64,000 nt of DNA from Blepharisma japonicum (Eukaryota; Ciliophora; Heterotrichea; Heterotrichida; Blepharismidae): NCBI GenBank assembly GCA_949751835.1, contig CATKHK010000008.1, positions 1 to 64,000 of the forward strand, written 5' to 3'. Under the pieces are notes generated by a model. That model saw only the letters and a program-made list of their open reading frames with translations, was not told the origin of the DNA and ran no database searches. The position numbers and the translations under genes are program-made. Positions 43,714 to 57,870 of this stretch are shown here, piece by piece; within the stretch, counting starts at the first letter, position 1, and every line of letters begins with the position of its first letter.

Positions 43714-45645
43714 TTACGCGCTAAAATTGTCATCTCTAAGCATGCTGAACCCCAAAGAATACTCATTTTTAAAATTAATCCCTTCAACCCATTGTTTATA
43801 TTTTTTATTTTCAGTTGGGGGCGGAAACAATGGGTCAATTGCAATCCTAAAAGCATTCTCTAGCATTGCAGGAATTAATTTAGCTAAATATGAGCATCCT
43901 AATTCCAAGCATGGGTTTGTGTTTACCTCTATCAGTCAAACTTTAAAATCCCTATCAATCATAAAATCATACCCAAAAACCTCAAAAGCATGCATTTTTT
44001 TCTGATCATTTAAAATTCCTTTAACTGCTTTTACACTATCAAACACAAATTTTTTTATTTGTGGCAAAATATTATCGTAAAAATTTATTTCTGGATAATT
44101 ATTTGTAAGGTATTTTTGGAAATCTGAATACGAAAGCTTATTACCTGACTCAAATTTCCCATATTCTTCGCATTTATTTTGGACTGCATCATTGGTTAAA
44201 TGAATAAATTTATCGTTTGATTTTAATGAAAATTCTTTTGAGGCTGTCCTCAGATATCCTTCTTCGTAAAAATAGGCTTGGAGATATCCATTTATGCTGG
44301 TAACTAATGCATAACATCTGATATCAAATTTTCTTTTATTTATAAGAAGTGGCTTGTCGATGTATTTTTGAATAATATAGGTACGCTCTTTTGATCCTGC
44401 AAGAGAAACTATTTCGTTTATTTCTTGAAGAGAATTGCTGACTCGGATACCGTTTCCTCGATTTGTATTTTCTCCTGGTTTGATAATTCAGGTTGAATTA
44501 AGAGTATAAGCTGAGTTAAAATCATTTCAGCTTTGAGAATTTAAGCTGTCAATATGAAAAGTAGTGGGAACAGCTTGGAATATATCTTGATTAATAGAGT
44601 CGTAGTAGGCTTTTAAGTTGATGAATAATTTCTTTTTGCTACAAAGACTGCTATTATTAGGTAATCTATTATGAATCTTGACAATTTCCGATATATTTTG
44701 TATTGGCCTTAGCCTTGTATAGCATGGCGAGCTTTTAATTAGCAAAGTTCCTTCAACCTCGCTCTGTACAAATTTAGATGGAGTTTCTTGGACTAATTGC
44801 TCTTCAATCACTCCAGTAAAATCAGGCAAGCTCTCAATAGTAGATCTATGCTTTAGCTGAGTCCATATCAAATTGGCTTGAGATGGATTATCAATTCTGC
44901 TCCACCATCACCTTGATTTCATAATATGATTCACTAAAGGTGAATTATTTCCTTTCCCAATATAATACTTAAAAGTTGTGACTTTATTTTGAAAATCGAC
45001 TGCATTGCTTGACTGTATCAGTTTAATTCATTTATTTCAAACGATTTCTTTCGGGCATATCTTCAATTTTTCGATTTTTGGGATCTTTTTTGGGGTTTTA
45101 TGGGTTCTTTTAGGCTGCTCTATCTTTGGAAGTTCTGCGAGCTGGGGTTTTAAAGATGGTTTCTTTTGAGCTCGGAAATGTGGATGTGAGGAAATTCCTT
45201 CAATTGAAATATCAAGTGCTGGACAAATAACTGTTTTATTGAGCTTTTTTGACTCTCTTGACTGCTCTCTTCCAACCCTGTTGAAAACACCTAAGATGCT
45301 TCGATTTACTGAATCATCAATAGGCTGCATAATAGCATCAAGGCTTGTCTCTGCAGTTTCAGTTTCAATTGGTGGTAGATCTAATACATTTTGAGGAAGA
45401 GGCTCTAGAACGACACAGTCAGAGTTATTACGTCTTGATTTTTGTCTTTGGCAATCATTTGTGCTTTTAGGCTTTTCTTCATTCAATATAAGACTCTCTT
45501 TTGACATGCTTTTGTAATCTTTTCAATGTTTTCCTAGTCTAGAAATTGATGGGACTTTAAAATGTTCCTGCTCTTTTAAATCTTGTGCTCTTGATTTAAC
45601 CTTTTCTACCACAAGCTGTGAAAGAAATTCAAAGTCTCTTTCCAT
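43714..45645 (-). CDS. Tubulin tyrosine ligase-like (TTLL) enzyme, 643 aa
   Basis: The C-terminal 400 residues carry the TTL domain with its ATP-grasp motifs: 'WIIKPGENTNRGNGIRV', 'QKYIDKPLLINKRKFDIRCYALV', 'KFIHLTNDAVQ', 'GYDFMIDRDFKVWLIEVNTNPCLE' (metal-binding E and N; the Trp is TGA at 43936-43938). These enzymes add Glu or Gly chains, or Tyr, to tubulin tails; polyglutamylation or glycylation is usual in ciliates. The subtype is not decided by the motifs I can read. The N-terminal 250 residues are unstructured and rich in Lys, Pro and Ser. Several TGA codons (e.g. KHWKDYK, WNKWIKL, SRWWWSRI) are Trp. The start ATG at 45645 is the first in frame. Confidence 0.92.
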
Positions 45646-46043
45646 AATTTTAACTGAATATTAGAAATAGGCAAGACTTATTTAAATTTTGTTTCGTTTC
45701 GAATGAAATGTAATTGAAAAATTAAGATTCATTGTAATGGTATAACTTTTGAATTAGATAAGATTGATACCATTATATAGTTAATTATATAAATGTGAAA
45801 TTTAAAAGCGTTGAAATAATGCTATAATGAAAAGACGTCATAGAAAGTGAATTTAGAATTTATAAATATATATAAAACCCAAAAAATAATGAAATAATAC
45901 TTATGAACTTAAGATCTATAATATTCTAGATTCCTACTTTGTTCTATTTTATAATATATAAAACTTAAAATAATATTTTAGGCTATATAAAATTAATTCT
46001 AATCTTTCATTTTTATATTAAATTGCTTTATCCTAATTTTATA
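45646..46043. other. AT-rich intergenic region
   Basis: About 400 bp of very AT-rich DNA between the start of the TTLL gene and the 3' end of the giant gene. No ORF, RNA gene or repeat is evident. Confidence 0.5.
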
Positions 46044-49000
46044 TTATTGTTTAAAAATATTAAGAGGTACAGACTCTGTCATAATTTCCCAAGGATACTT
46101 CATAAAAGGTGACCAATTTCCTTCAGGCTTTTTCAAAATCTGCTTTACATCTCCTTTCTTCCTCAGCTTTAAAAATTGTGTAGGCTTTCTTATCTTAGGT
46201 AAAGGCAAATCATTAATAGAAGATGAATTATCCAAAGTCCTCTTTCCTAATCTCATCGCATCATTGAGCTTCTTCAAAAATTTAATTATTTCGGCTTTTT
46301 TCCTTTTTTCGTTGCTTTCACTAATATACTTATCGTAAATCGCTCTTCCAACCGCTTTTATTAATAAATCATCTCTGCTTGATGATGAAGAATCTTCAAT
46401 CTCTCTTTGTACATAATATCTTATTGCATCATAAAAATCTCCTTCTTTCTCATAATTATTTTCATTCTCTTCTACTTTTCATACTTTCAGAAGGTTTCCA
46501 AGCCATAAAATAAATCTTTCAAGTATTCAGAGAAGTAGAACAATTAATGGAACTGAAAATAGGGCTACTACATCTTTAAAAGGATTATAACTCCATAAGA
46601 CTCAGAAATCTACAGCGTATATTTGAAACACCATTCCAATTGTGGAAAGTGTCATAACGAAATAATATTGAGGACTAAAGCCAAACCGCAAAAGATTTTC
46701 GGTGGATTTTAATAAAGTGCGACCTGAATGGGGAGTGCGATCTGATAAAACCCATCTGCAGCGCCTTCCTTCATATATTCCTTTGAGGTCCATTAACTTC
46801 TCAGAAAGAAGTCTGCCTGTTCTACATTCAATAGCATTATTTAAAAACACATCATAGCCGATTTCTGCAAATGCCTGCATAAATGTAAAAACTATAAAAT
46901 ATTTCAAAAAATCCTTAGGAATTGATATTTTTAATTCCTGATAAAAAATATAGTTAAATACAATGGAGCATGGGAAAATTCAAGCTGCAATAAAACCCAT
47001 AGAGTTAATTGCCAAATCGTTAATTTGTTCAATATAAACCCTATCTTTGAACCCTAGCCCAAAAGAGGGGTCATCCCCTCCTCCAAGCTTAAATCTCTGC
47101 TTGATTTTCATAACTTTATTTTTGATTTCAATTCGATATGGTTCCAGAAAAGCTCTTGTTCCAATTTTTATAAAAATTTGCGTTAAATACCCAGTCAAGA
47201 AACTTGTGAAAGCGCCAACTTTGACTGTAATAAGCATAATCGTTAGACTAGTAGCTCCAAAAAATGGAAGAGCATATACATCGTCATCAAATTTAATTCT
47301 TGCTTTCTCAACTATCTTCCCGCTCATAAACCGAAAAACAGCAATGAAAAGTGTACTGAGAGATCCATATACTGAAGATTGTGAGAACTGATAGATAGCT
47401 AAACAAAGAATAAGAACAGGAATGCTTTGCCAGAAAAAAAGACCTTTTAGCCTTTTATTTTCTTCATTAAGACTGTGAAGCTCATCAGGATTTTCACATT
47501 TTTCAACTTTTGGAAATAAAAGAATGGATGATCGATAAATCATATACCAGCCTAAAATACACATAGAAGCTCCTAGCCTTCCGTTTTGGTATGTCTGTAT
47601 TCTTTGTGAGTCTGAAGCTAGCCCAGGTGTTATTGGCTCTGTATCGTCCCAATCTCCAGGAATTGTTTGAAGGTATTCTATATTACTATAAATTTCCATT
47701 AAACCTAAGCAAAGCCCAAAACAAGGAAGAGCTCCCATTGAAATCCCTTTTAGCGAACTTAATGAATATTTCAAATAAAGAGTGATTTTCAGCTTTGGTC
47801 TTGGAAGAATTGATGAAAAAGTATAGTTCAAGGCCCAGAATACAATAATACAAGTAAAAATAAACAGACATAAAAGCATCACAAATAAATAATAGAGGTA
47901 TTCTTGAAATGCAAATAAATCTAAGCACTCTTTCCAATGCAACGGATAAAGATAGAAAGTGAACTCGTATTCCCTATTTGTAGTATCTTTATCAAACTCT
48001 GAAAAATAGATAATGGCTTGTAAAATCTCTTTATCAATCAGTGACTTTTGGTAATATCCTACTTCCAGCCTGACTTTTCTAGGAATCATTCCTGTTGAAT
48101 AATCTGCATTTCCTCTTTTGGCTTGTACAGCAATTAAATTTCCTGATCCATAATATGAGGAGCTGAATTCATTTCCACTTGTAGTAGAGTTTGGAATATT
48201 TTTTTCATAGTAGCTTTGCTCCAGCTGAGGCCTTGTTAAGTAAAAAATGTAAGACTTACTAAGTTCATAAGCAGCTATTCAGTTATCTTTTGTGCTTGAA
48301 GCTAATACATTTTCCGCAATTCTACATGTAAGACTTATATCACACACATCGCCATTGGGTACTTTAAAAGGACTTAAAATGTCTACCCATGTAGTATCTT
48401 TAGTGGCTACAAGATCACATTTGGGATGGGTGACTATTTCATAGATTGGAATATTAGCTCCATATTCATCACAATCCGTAATAAAAGGAATATAGTCAAT
48501 AGGATACAAGTTTTGGCTGAGCATAAGCCAATCCCAAAGTTTTAGTGTATCTTGATTATATACTGACTCGCTTTTATCATTATCACCTAAACTTGATATC
48601 ATTGTAGCTGAAATATCATTTATTATTTCAGGATTATAATTATCATACGAGTCCACTTGTGAGCTATTCGGTAGAATACTGAAAATTCCCAAATTGTTGG
48701 GCTGGTTAAAATCATCATTGCTGAGTCTATTTAAAACAGCTAGAAAGCTTGTACCTGAATTTCTAGTAGGATATGTCAGATTAGAAAGAGTAACGCAATT
48801 CTCAAACAAACTATAAAGAGATGGGTCTGCAAAAAGCCCATAAAGAAGCTCAATCTTAAACTCAAGTTTCATTGAAGTATGAGTCAAAACTGCGAAATCC
48901 CAAACTTTACCTTGCTCAGAGATTGCTGATGAATAAACATAAGCAAGCGGAATCCTATATCTAGGAGAAAAGCTTTCGTATTCTACAAATGGAACCTTTT

Positions 49001-52000
49001 TAACAGTTCCATAAGAATCTGTATATTGGATTGATAAAATGTATTGGTCTGGCATTGTGCTTGGAGGAAACTTTGTAGTATTAAATACAAAAGTTGCGTA
49101 GCCCATAGCATCCATATTCAAATATGATTGGTCATCATTAATAGAAGCATTGAAATAGCTAAATGGCGATATTGTTCCAAAAATAGCTGCATCCTTCGAA
49201 GGATCTTTAACACAACCATATATTGACTTAGCTCCTTCTTCACTTATTGTTCCAGAAGGGCACGCAGTTCCTTCGCCACTTCCTTGCGGACAATATGAAT
49301 TTCTAGGGCATTTATACCCAACAACACAGTTATCTGGGGTGTTTTGACAAGTCGCAAGCATGTCATTGGTTACTCCAGTTCCTTCAGGGCAATAATACCC
49401 AGCAGGGCATGTATTATTTACTAATTGAGAGTTGTCACTGATTCCTTCAGGACAATAATATTTCGCAGCTGAGAGTATATAAGCTGAGCTTGTGCCTTCA
49501 GGACATATAAAACCTGAAGGGCACAGTGACATTTCTGACATATAAGCAATTCCTGTACTGCCACATACATATTTGGCTGGGCACAACTTACAATTTAAAT
49601 ATGATTTTAGACCGATGTTTCCTCCACTTCATCTACCTTGAGGACAATCCTGGCAATTAGGTGTTACCCCAGACCTATATTTTCCAAGGGGACATGGCAA
49701 AGGTTTTACTGTGCCTGCATTTGGGCAGTAGTAGCCATCTGGGCAATTTGAGCAGCGAGAGGCCATACACCGATCATTATAAGTACCAACAGCACATATT
49801 TGTGGGCCATTAGAGTCATTTGGGTTATCAGAGCCTGTCCCTGATGGACAAGCATAGCCAGGCTGACATGGAACAGGGGTTAGATCATAAGGAGGATTTA
49901 CTGTGCAGCTTGTTACATAACTAGACTGAAGCAATCTTCCTGAAGAAGACTTAAAAGAAGAAACTTTAGTATTAGTGCCCTTTAGACAAAAATAACCAGG
50001 TGGACAAGGGCCAGTTGTATCAAATAGCCCTTCAAGATCACAATAATAGCCAGCTGGGCATATAGTGGGCTCTGTTGAATTTGTCTTTGGACAAATATAC
50101 CCTACTGGGCACGAGTAGCAAATTGCTTTTCCTGTTTCATTTTGAAAACTCCCTACTTCGCAAAGCGTATTGTTGCTCGATCCTTCAGGACACATAGAGC
50201 CTGCAGGGCAAAGAGTTGGACATTTATATAAGGTTTCATCGCAATACCCAGCATCTGATACTGTTGAATTTACCCCAGATTCACAATAATAGCCTACTGG
50301 GCATGCTATTCCGTCTGATAACCCGACTTGATTGCAAATATACCCTGACTTGCAAGGTCAATGCTGAGTCATGGCTTGATTAGGGCAATAATACCCAATT
50401 TCGCATTGTGTGCAAGCCCCTTTTCCTCAGTCAGGGTTATAAGTTGATGGCGCACAAGCAACAGGTAAGGTTGAGGCTGTATCACAGTAATAGCCAGGCT
50501 GGCACATTTTTGAAAAAATAGTTCTATTTTCAGTTTTTGGTGAATCACAATAATAGCCTGCTTCGCAGGGTATGCAGTAAGATTCTCCGCATTGTGACTG
50601 ATAATAACCAGGGGAGCATTCCATAGGAGCTGATAATCCTTCGACTGGACAATAATATCCGTATGGGCATGAGCAAGTCATACATTGTGTTCCAGGGCTA
50701 CATATATCATCTGTTTGTTTACCAGGACAGTATTTGCCAACTTCACATGTGCTATCGTTATCTCACATTTCTCCACTACCTGGCTCACAGACAAAACCAA
50801 GCATGCAGGATCGGGGTGCCCATCAGTCGGTTTTTGTAGTAGAAAGAGTGCTTGTATTCACAGCCATAGTACAGTATGCATTTTCAGGGCACAGGCTAGG
50901 GGCAACAGCAGTTTGACCATTAAGTGACTCAGCTCCAGCTCTTAATGAATCTATGCATGTAGGAATAAAATGAGGAACTGTATAATAATCAGCAGAATCA
51001 CCCATTGCACTTCCTCTCTTCCATCAATGATCTGTATTATTGATTAGATTGCTAGATTTGAGAGTCCAATAGTCATGATTATTTGATATTATTTGAGTAT
51101 TTGTTCCCTCAATGCAATAATATCCTGGAGGGCAAGTTACTAAAGGAAGCTGAATTCCACTCCTATCACAAATAAATCCGGCTTGGCAAATTTCTTGAGC
51201 TGGCATACCATCGTCTGGACACATGTAGCCTACTTGGCAAGTTTTGCAGGATGATTGAGCATTTTGATCTTGATAAGTTCCAGCTTTACACGGAGTTGGC
51301 TGATACACAACACTATACCCAGGAGCACACATAGATCCAGCGGGACAATCCTTTATTTGGCCCGTGCTATCTAAATACTGGCCTGAATTAAACACATTTG
51401 AGTTATACGCAAATGTTGTAGTCTTTGAGCTTCATTGATAAGGATTACTTGTAGGAGACAAATAAACAATTACAGTTGCAGTGTCAAGTTCAGGAGGAAC
51501 TATAACTGTGACAGAATTTGATGTACAAGAAGAAGCTGCTACTATTTTGTAACCTCCAAAATTAAGATAGCTGGTTGGGCAAGGAGACCAGTACTTTCAA
51601 TCTACACTGAAGGTAAAGTTATATCCACCTAAACTATGTCCTGAACCAGTGGATAAAAGAGAAGGTTCTCCATAAACAGCTAAATATGCGAACACACAGT
51701 CATCACTATATGTATCTCTTGGGCAAACGTAAATTTTGCATGCTTCAGAATCACTATTGGAGTTTCATGATGAATCAGGCTGAGAAATGGCACAATATCC
51801 TATGCTATTATCATTATCGTCAACATAAAACACTCCTTCAACTTGAGTACCACTATTATATGATGTAAAACAAGTAAAGTCAGAAAGAAAATTTCCACTT
51901 TGAGATTTCAATGTTATAATATTGCCAGTTGCTCCAGTAATCTTGCTTGGGCTTGTAATTCAGCAGGCTGTCGGATTAAATACTTTACAATATCACCAAT

Positions 52001-55000
52001 CTGCTACTCAATTTTTTGGAACTGTGGTAGTAGTATGATCAAAAGTTTGTGGATATATAGTTGAAATTCCCATATAATTTTCTAGAAATATTGGAAAATT
52101 CATTATATTGTAATTGCTAGGGATCTGGCAAGTGGTATTATCTAAATTTTGGCTTATAAAATTGCATTGCCTTGTGCCAACATAAATAGTAATACTGCCC
52201 TCATAGCCATATATATAAATATAAGGATTATTAAAAGAAATTCAATTCCCATTGTTTAGCAATGTCCCATAAATAAGAGACGTACAATTGAAACTTTGGC
52301 AAAAACCAATATAAGCTGAAGTATAGGACGTCAGAGAATTGCATGCTACGCTTTGGTCCTGGTCAGTTATTCTGACTTCAAAAATGTCACTCCAAAACAT
52401 AGTAACTGATATAGAGCTTCATACTAATTGGTTACCTCCATTAATACTAATCACTCCATTTGTAGCTTCATTTGTTCTTGGCATCACACAAAATCTAAAG
52501 CTATTGAGCTCATAATCAGCTCCTTGTAGAGCCCAGCCAGCTATCTGGGTGCTTCTATATATTTCAAATCCAGTATTTTGCCAATATGTAAAATAAGGAG
52601 GGTGATTTACAATGTTTACATTGATATGAAAAGTTGTATTACTACAAATGCTATCATTATCACAAACTATCACCATAACATTTTTACTAATGCTTTGGCT
52701 CATTATATATGGTGACTTTAAAATGGTTCCTTTTCCTTTCAGAGTTAAGCCTGGAACAGTATCTCCTCCTAATGTGACTGTAAGCTGGTCTAGTGATTTA
52801 TAAGGGTTGAAATAGATAAGGTCAATTGATAAAGAAGCATCTTCAGACACAGTTTGGTCTGGAATTGTGGTAAAAGTAGTTGGGAATTGGTATCATTCGA
52901 CATTTAATATGATGATTTCAGCAATATCGTAGTTTGAGGTATTTGCTGTTTCAAATACCCTAATTGTTATAATGCCCGAAGAAGTGTGGTAATACATAGG
53001 CGTTCATGATACTGAGTAAGTATCTGAACCTGTTGAGATGGGTGCTATAGTGATTCCGCGAGGATTTGTTCCATCGATAACTAAAGAAAGGTCTGAGATG
53101 GGATTATCTGAATCATAAATTTTAAAATACCTAGTATCAGTTCTTCCTTGTTTAAAACCTGTAAACAAAAATTGTTTTATCGGGTAAGTGCTATAAAAAG
53201 GATTCGAGCTATCATAGATTAGTATCTGAGGAGGATCATTAATTGGAGTAATAACCATATCAAAGTCTTGGCAGGTTTGCTTTTGATATGTTTTGTGATC
53301 GTTTACACATAAATTGAATTTCGCATATTCTATAGAGTCAGTATTTATACTTCCTACAGATATCTGCACAAGTCCATAATCACCAGGAGTAAATGTAGGC
53401 TGAAAGGTTGTATTATAAGTAAGTGTAGCAGTAAGGTCTTCAATATATGTGTATTTCTCTGAATAAACAATTCTATAATAAACAAAATCATTCTCATTAA
53501 GATTCCAAGCTCCAGTCATCGGAGTAATTACTGGATAATAATATGGATACAGGATGAATGAACAATAGCCTGTCACTTTTGTCAACGAATCTTGTGCATA
53601 AACTGTAAGAGTAGGTGTAGGCGTTGAGTTTGGTGGAGTTCACGTTAAAATTCCAGTATTTTCATAAGATATTGTTGAATAAGAGGGGCTTAAGGTATAA
53701 GTAATTGTGCCATTTGTTACATAAGTTGCAGGGACTGATGTGTCTAATGTAAAAAGTGTTTCTGCTGGAATTGAAAGCTGGTCCCCACTAGGACAAGTTG
53801 GATTTGGTATCTCATTAGCTCCAACAATATTTAATGCTACAGTGATGCAGCCTTTCAAAGGATTATATTGATGATTATCCTGAGCACAAACAGTCAGACT
53901 TAGCTGATAAGGATATGTTTTCCCATCTGGAATTGAGTCTGGTGTTGTTCATTGCACTAATCCAGTTGCAGTATTTATTGTGGGGCCTGAGAAATCTACA
54001 GTAATACTACTATACGAAACAGTTTGGTTATCAGTAGCAATGAATAGTTGCGACCAAGGCGTGCGTCCTAATTTTAAATCATATGTTGTATTTATTCCAG
54101 GGAAGGTTGGTCTTTCATTAGGATGCAATGAAAATGTTTTTACTATACTTCGATTAAGCACATCGCTTACATTCATAGTCAAAAAATATCCGTTGTAGTT
54201 AGAATTTAATGTATTGTACCCATTCACAGCATTTCAAGTCACAGTGCAATATTTTGAAGATCCGCTTTGAACAGGCGTCTGATAAACATCACAAGCTCCT
54301 ATATTAGCATCAATAAATGTGCATTGAGTAACATCTGAGCCAACTGGCACATTGCAAGTCCAGACTGTTCCTTCCCCAATAACAGGTGAAGGAGTACAGA
54401 TATCACCAATCCAAGGATCTGAAATATCTTTTATAGTGAGCGTTGCCTGCATGGTTGTTATTTGAGGAAGTATTTTTGTATCTGTAAAAGTTGCCCGACA
54501 AAGAATATTAAAAGTGTAAGTCCCAGCTGTCTGAGGAAGCCATGTCAAATTATAAGAACTAATCCCACTATTAGTTGTTTTTGAAATTGGAACAGCACCC
54601 ATATTAATAGGTGAATTTTCTAATAAAATTGAAAGGTCTTCTACATCAGCATTAATGCTTTCAGCATCTACTGTCTTCTGCCAAAAAAAATTGGTGTATC
54701 ACGTCTCTCTAACTGTAGAAACTGTACAATTATTTCTAAAGGTAAGTGAAATAGTATTGGACCGTGACATTGAATTATTAGCAGTTAAATAACAAGTAAA
54801 AGTTATACTTACAGTTGATGAGTTCGTTGTTACTCCGCCTTGCGTTACAGTATTATTGACTCCATTTCAAGTTAAAGTGTTGCTAGCTCATGTAGGAGGA
54901 CTATTAAAATTTGTGGAAACTGATTTTGTGCAAGTAACTTGTTCTCCATACAAATAACTTAAATATTCTAGTTTATATGACCAATATCCACCTATAAACA

Positions 55001-57296
55001 GCTGATAGGCTTGAATTGGAGGAGATTTTATTAAAGGAGCCCTATGCACAATTAAAATAAAAGTGCTTGAAACTGTCACACCTTTAAAGGTGCCTGTATA
55101 TGTTATATATCCTGAATTTCCAAATGAAGATGTAGGGGTTCAAGCTAAACTAGTAGCTGTGCCAGCTGCGTTTGAAGGTAAAGTTGTAAAAGAATAGCTA
55201 TCAGGAGTAATAGATTTCATATCAGTGCTAAACTGCTGTGTAAGATCTACAGTACATAGCGAATCAACATAACAGTCATATGTCCAATTCGAAATCATAG
55301 AAAATGTTTGAGAATCCGCTAAAACTTGGATTTTGAAGGTTTGGCTAAAACTTGTAGTAGTCACAGAGTCGGCTATTGCGATTGTGATTTGTTGAGATTC
55401 TTGATAATTTGAGCCTGCCAGGAGTGAGCTCATATCTGATTGAGACAATGTTAAGCTGCCTTCATTTGTAAGACTATAAGCTAAAGGACTTTTAGAATCA
55501 GTAGCAGTGAAGGTAAGTAAAGTTGAAATTGAATAAGTTACATAATATTTCACGTCAAGTGTAAAAGATTGAGATGCATAGGCCACCAAGCTTGAGCTTG
55601 GAATTGTGGCAATTTGGGGATTACTGTAGCTCCTCAGATTAATTTTAAATTCCATAGAAGTTGCTATTTGTGATCCTAAATAGTTTGGCGTATTAACAAA
55701 CACTACATAATAGTCAGTCCCTGTCGGGATATCTACTTCTTCTCCGTAAGAGCCTTTACTAACAGTTGTCCATACCAAAGAGATAGAGGAAGAAGTGCGT
55801 GAGACTGTCGGAGAAAAGTTGCTACTAAATTCTAGAGTTAGCTCGTCAAGGTTGTAATAAGTTATTGTTAAAGGAACCGTAATTTGTGACTCAAAAAAAT
55901 AATAAATAGGACTAGGAGGCAAAATGATAGGAATATCTTGGATTTGCAATGTCAAAGAAGATTCTGTTGTTGGGGTACAGCAATCGCAATTATCAAAAGT
56001 TATCTTATAATAGATCACTATTTGGGTATTAACAGTAAATCCATTAATTGAATTTTCTATTATTCTGATTAGACCATTTTGATTATCTATAAGTTCAACT
56101 TGTGCAGTATTGGTAGATAATGTTGCATCGATAGATAATGAATAAATATAAGAGGAAAGTGAATAGCTAGGATTATAAAATCATTCTCCACTGTATCTAT
56201 AAATAGTTTTTGTTGTAGCAGTTCCGATAACTGCACCATAAGCAAGCTTTGAAAGATACTTATATGTGATTGCCACTGATGTGCTCAGCTTATTATTCCC
56301 ACTTGAAGTAATTCCAGAATCTGTAGCAGTGATACTTAAATAATAAGTACCATAAGATAATGAACTTTTAGGCGTTATAGTGATTAATTTAGTAGATCCA
56401 CTAATTGCCGAAGACTGAGAAAATGAGCTTGTGTTGTTTATAGAAACAGTTACGTCACTTACATTATGATTTTGATCTGTAACACTAAAAGTTAATGGGG
56501 AAACGCAATAAAAAGAATATGTGAGTCCACTTGAAGGCGTTATCACTGGAGCAATATTTGGATAATAAGGCCCTAGCGTTAAAGTTTGATAGCAAGTTGT
56601 AACTTTATCATAAACCTATATAAATTTCACATTTATAGTCCAGCTTACAGAGTCAGTAGTGCACACAATCGGGTCATAATAAAAAATTCCATTTTTGAGC
56701 ACAGTGATGCTAACAACATTTTTTGAACCCAAAGAAAACTCAAACCGATTAGTATCTCGGTTATCTATTGAAAATTGTCCTGCATATGGAACGTTGCATG
56801 CAGGAGTTATACAGCTAGAGCAATAATTATTTGTTGAGGTGCAGTCTGATGTGCAAGAGGCACTTGAAGTCAGCTTGATAGGTGAAAAATTAGGATCTCG
56901 AACATCAAAAGTAAGGGCTAAAGCATTAGATAAGGAAGCGCCATCCAAGGTCCCAGTAACAGATGATATCATAGAGCTATCATCTCAAACGAGAGCATAA
57001 AATGTTTTAGATCCTGATGATGTTGGTGTATATGTTATTGATCCAGATGTAGTTATAGCGATACCTTCAGTTCCAAGAGATAATATATCAAAATAGCAGG
57101 CAGTCGGTGAAGTTACTGGGCTACAAGCTCCTGGGCTGGGAGAGTTTAAAGAATCTACAGCATTCAATTGCAATGTCAGTTGAGAATTTGTGCATACAAT
57201 TAATTTTTCAGGAGAAGGACTGCACAGTGCCGGATAATCGATTGCCGTAATGATGTATATTGTAAAAGTGATTAAAATCAGCAATTCTTTAATCAT
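46044..57296 (-). CDS. Giant receptor-like membrane protein, about 3,745 aa (1 intron)
   Basis: A single frame runs for 11.25 kb once TGA is read as Trp and one 15-nt intron (56616-56630) is removed. It starts with a signal peptide (MIKELLILITFTIYIITAI). Residues about 20-1950 form a long beta-rich, Ser/Thr/Tyr-rich ectodomain with recurring Ig/cadherin-like phrases ('ITPINDPPQI', 'VNIVNHPPYF', 'TATDSGITSS'). Residues about 1960-2700 are a cysteine-rich array of GCC2/GCC3-type units ('CPAGSMCAPGY', 'CPPGYYCIEGTNT', 'CPVGYICPKTNS'). Another beta-rich part follows. From about 3130 to 3610 there are 9-10 TM helices, then a cytosolic basic tail. The family is not known to me. The extracellular design suggests surface recognition or adhesion. 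Confidence 0.88.
56616..56630 (-). other. 15-nt intron in the giant gene
   Basis: On the coding strand it reads GTGAAATTTATATAG: GT...AG, 15 nt, A at position 10. Without removal the frame stops at the TAG. Removal joins 'SVSWTIN' to 'VYDKVTTCYQTL' and keeps the frame for the next 3,500 codons. Confidence 0.88.
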
Positions 57297-57387
57297 TTTT
57301 ATATATTTTGGTATTTTAATAATGGGAGGAGCTCTTTTAAAAGTTCGGTTTTTTATTACACTAAATTGGAAATATTAACAATTTTCA

Positions 57388-57870
57388 TGCATGATAATAA
57401 AATTAAAGGTTTAGAATCAAATATTGCTGTAAGAAATTTATTTAAGGAATTTATAGATGGAAAACTAAATATCTAGCATCTAATATAAGAGATAAAGCAT
57501 GAGATAAGCAAGATGGCTAGCAGACAATATCATAGAGTTATTATCTCAGACGAGAGCATAAAATTTTTTTCGATTCTAATGATATTGGCGAATAAGTCAA
57601 TAATCCAGATAGAGCTGCAGAAATACTTTCAGTCCAAGAGGTAAGATATCAAAATAACAAGCAATTGATGAAGCCTTTGGATTGCCGGATAGAATGAAAA
57701 AAGAACCATTTAATGAAAAATACTTTTTGTTAATTTATTTATGTTCAATATAACAGAGAGCGGTGCTTTCTGAAAATTATAAATGAACGAGTTTAGCTCA
57801 TTAAAAATTTATAAATTTCTAAAAATGTTGAGTTTGATCTAAGTCTGCTGCTGAAGTCTCATTCTTTTTA
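57388..57870 (-). pseudogene. Decayed partial copy 1 of the giant gene's 5' end
   Basis: About 480 bp that aligns by eye with the 5' coding part of the giant gene (about 56870-57170), in the same orientation. The best block is TCTCAGACGAGAGCATAAAA here against TCTCAAACGAGAGCATAAAA at 56983-57002. Further matching blocks follow at 'TCAGTCCAAGAGGTAAGATATCAAAATA' (gene: 'TCAGTTCCAAGAGATAATATATCAAAATA'). It is a non-coding relic, with many substitutions and small gaps. It shares extra changes with copy 2, so the two copies are closer to each other than to the gene. Confidence 0.82.

Noticed and set aside
50685-50927. Plus-strand ORF opposite the Cys-rich array
   Set aside because: It is the complement of a repeated Cys/Gly/Pro coding region and has no independent support.
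46044-57296. Series of separate genes at the giant locus
   Set aside because: All blocks are in one frame and are separated only by TGA codons or by one 15-nt intron; the order signal peptide, ectodomain, Cys array, TM fits one protein.
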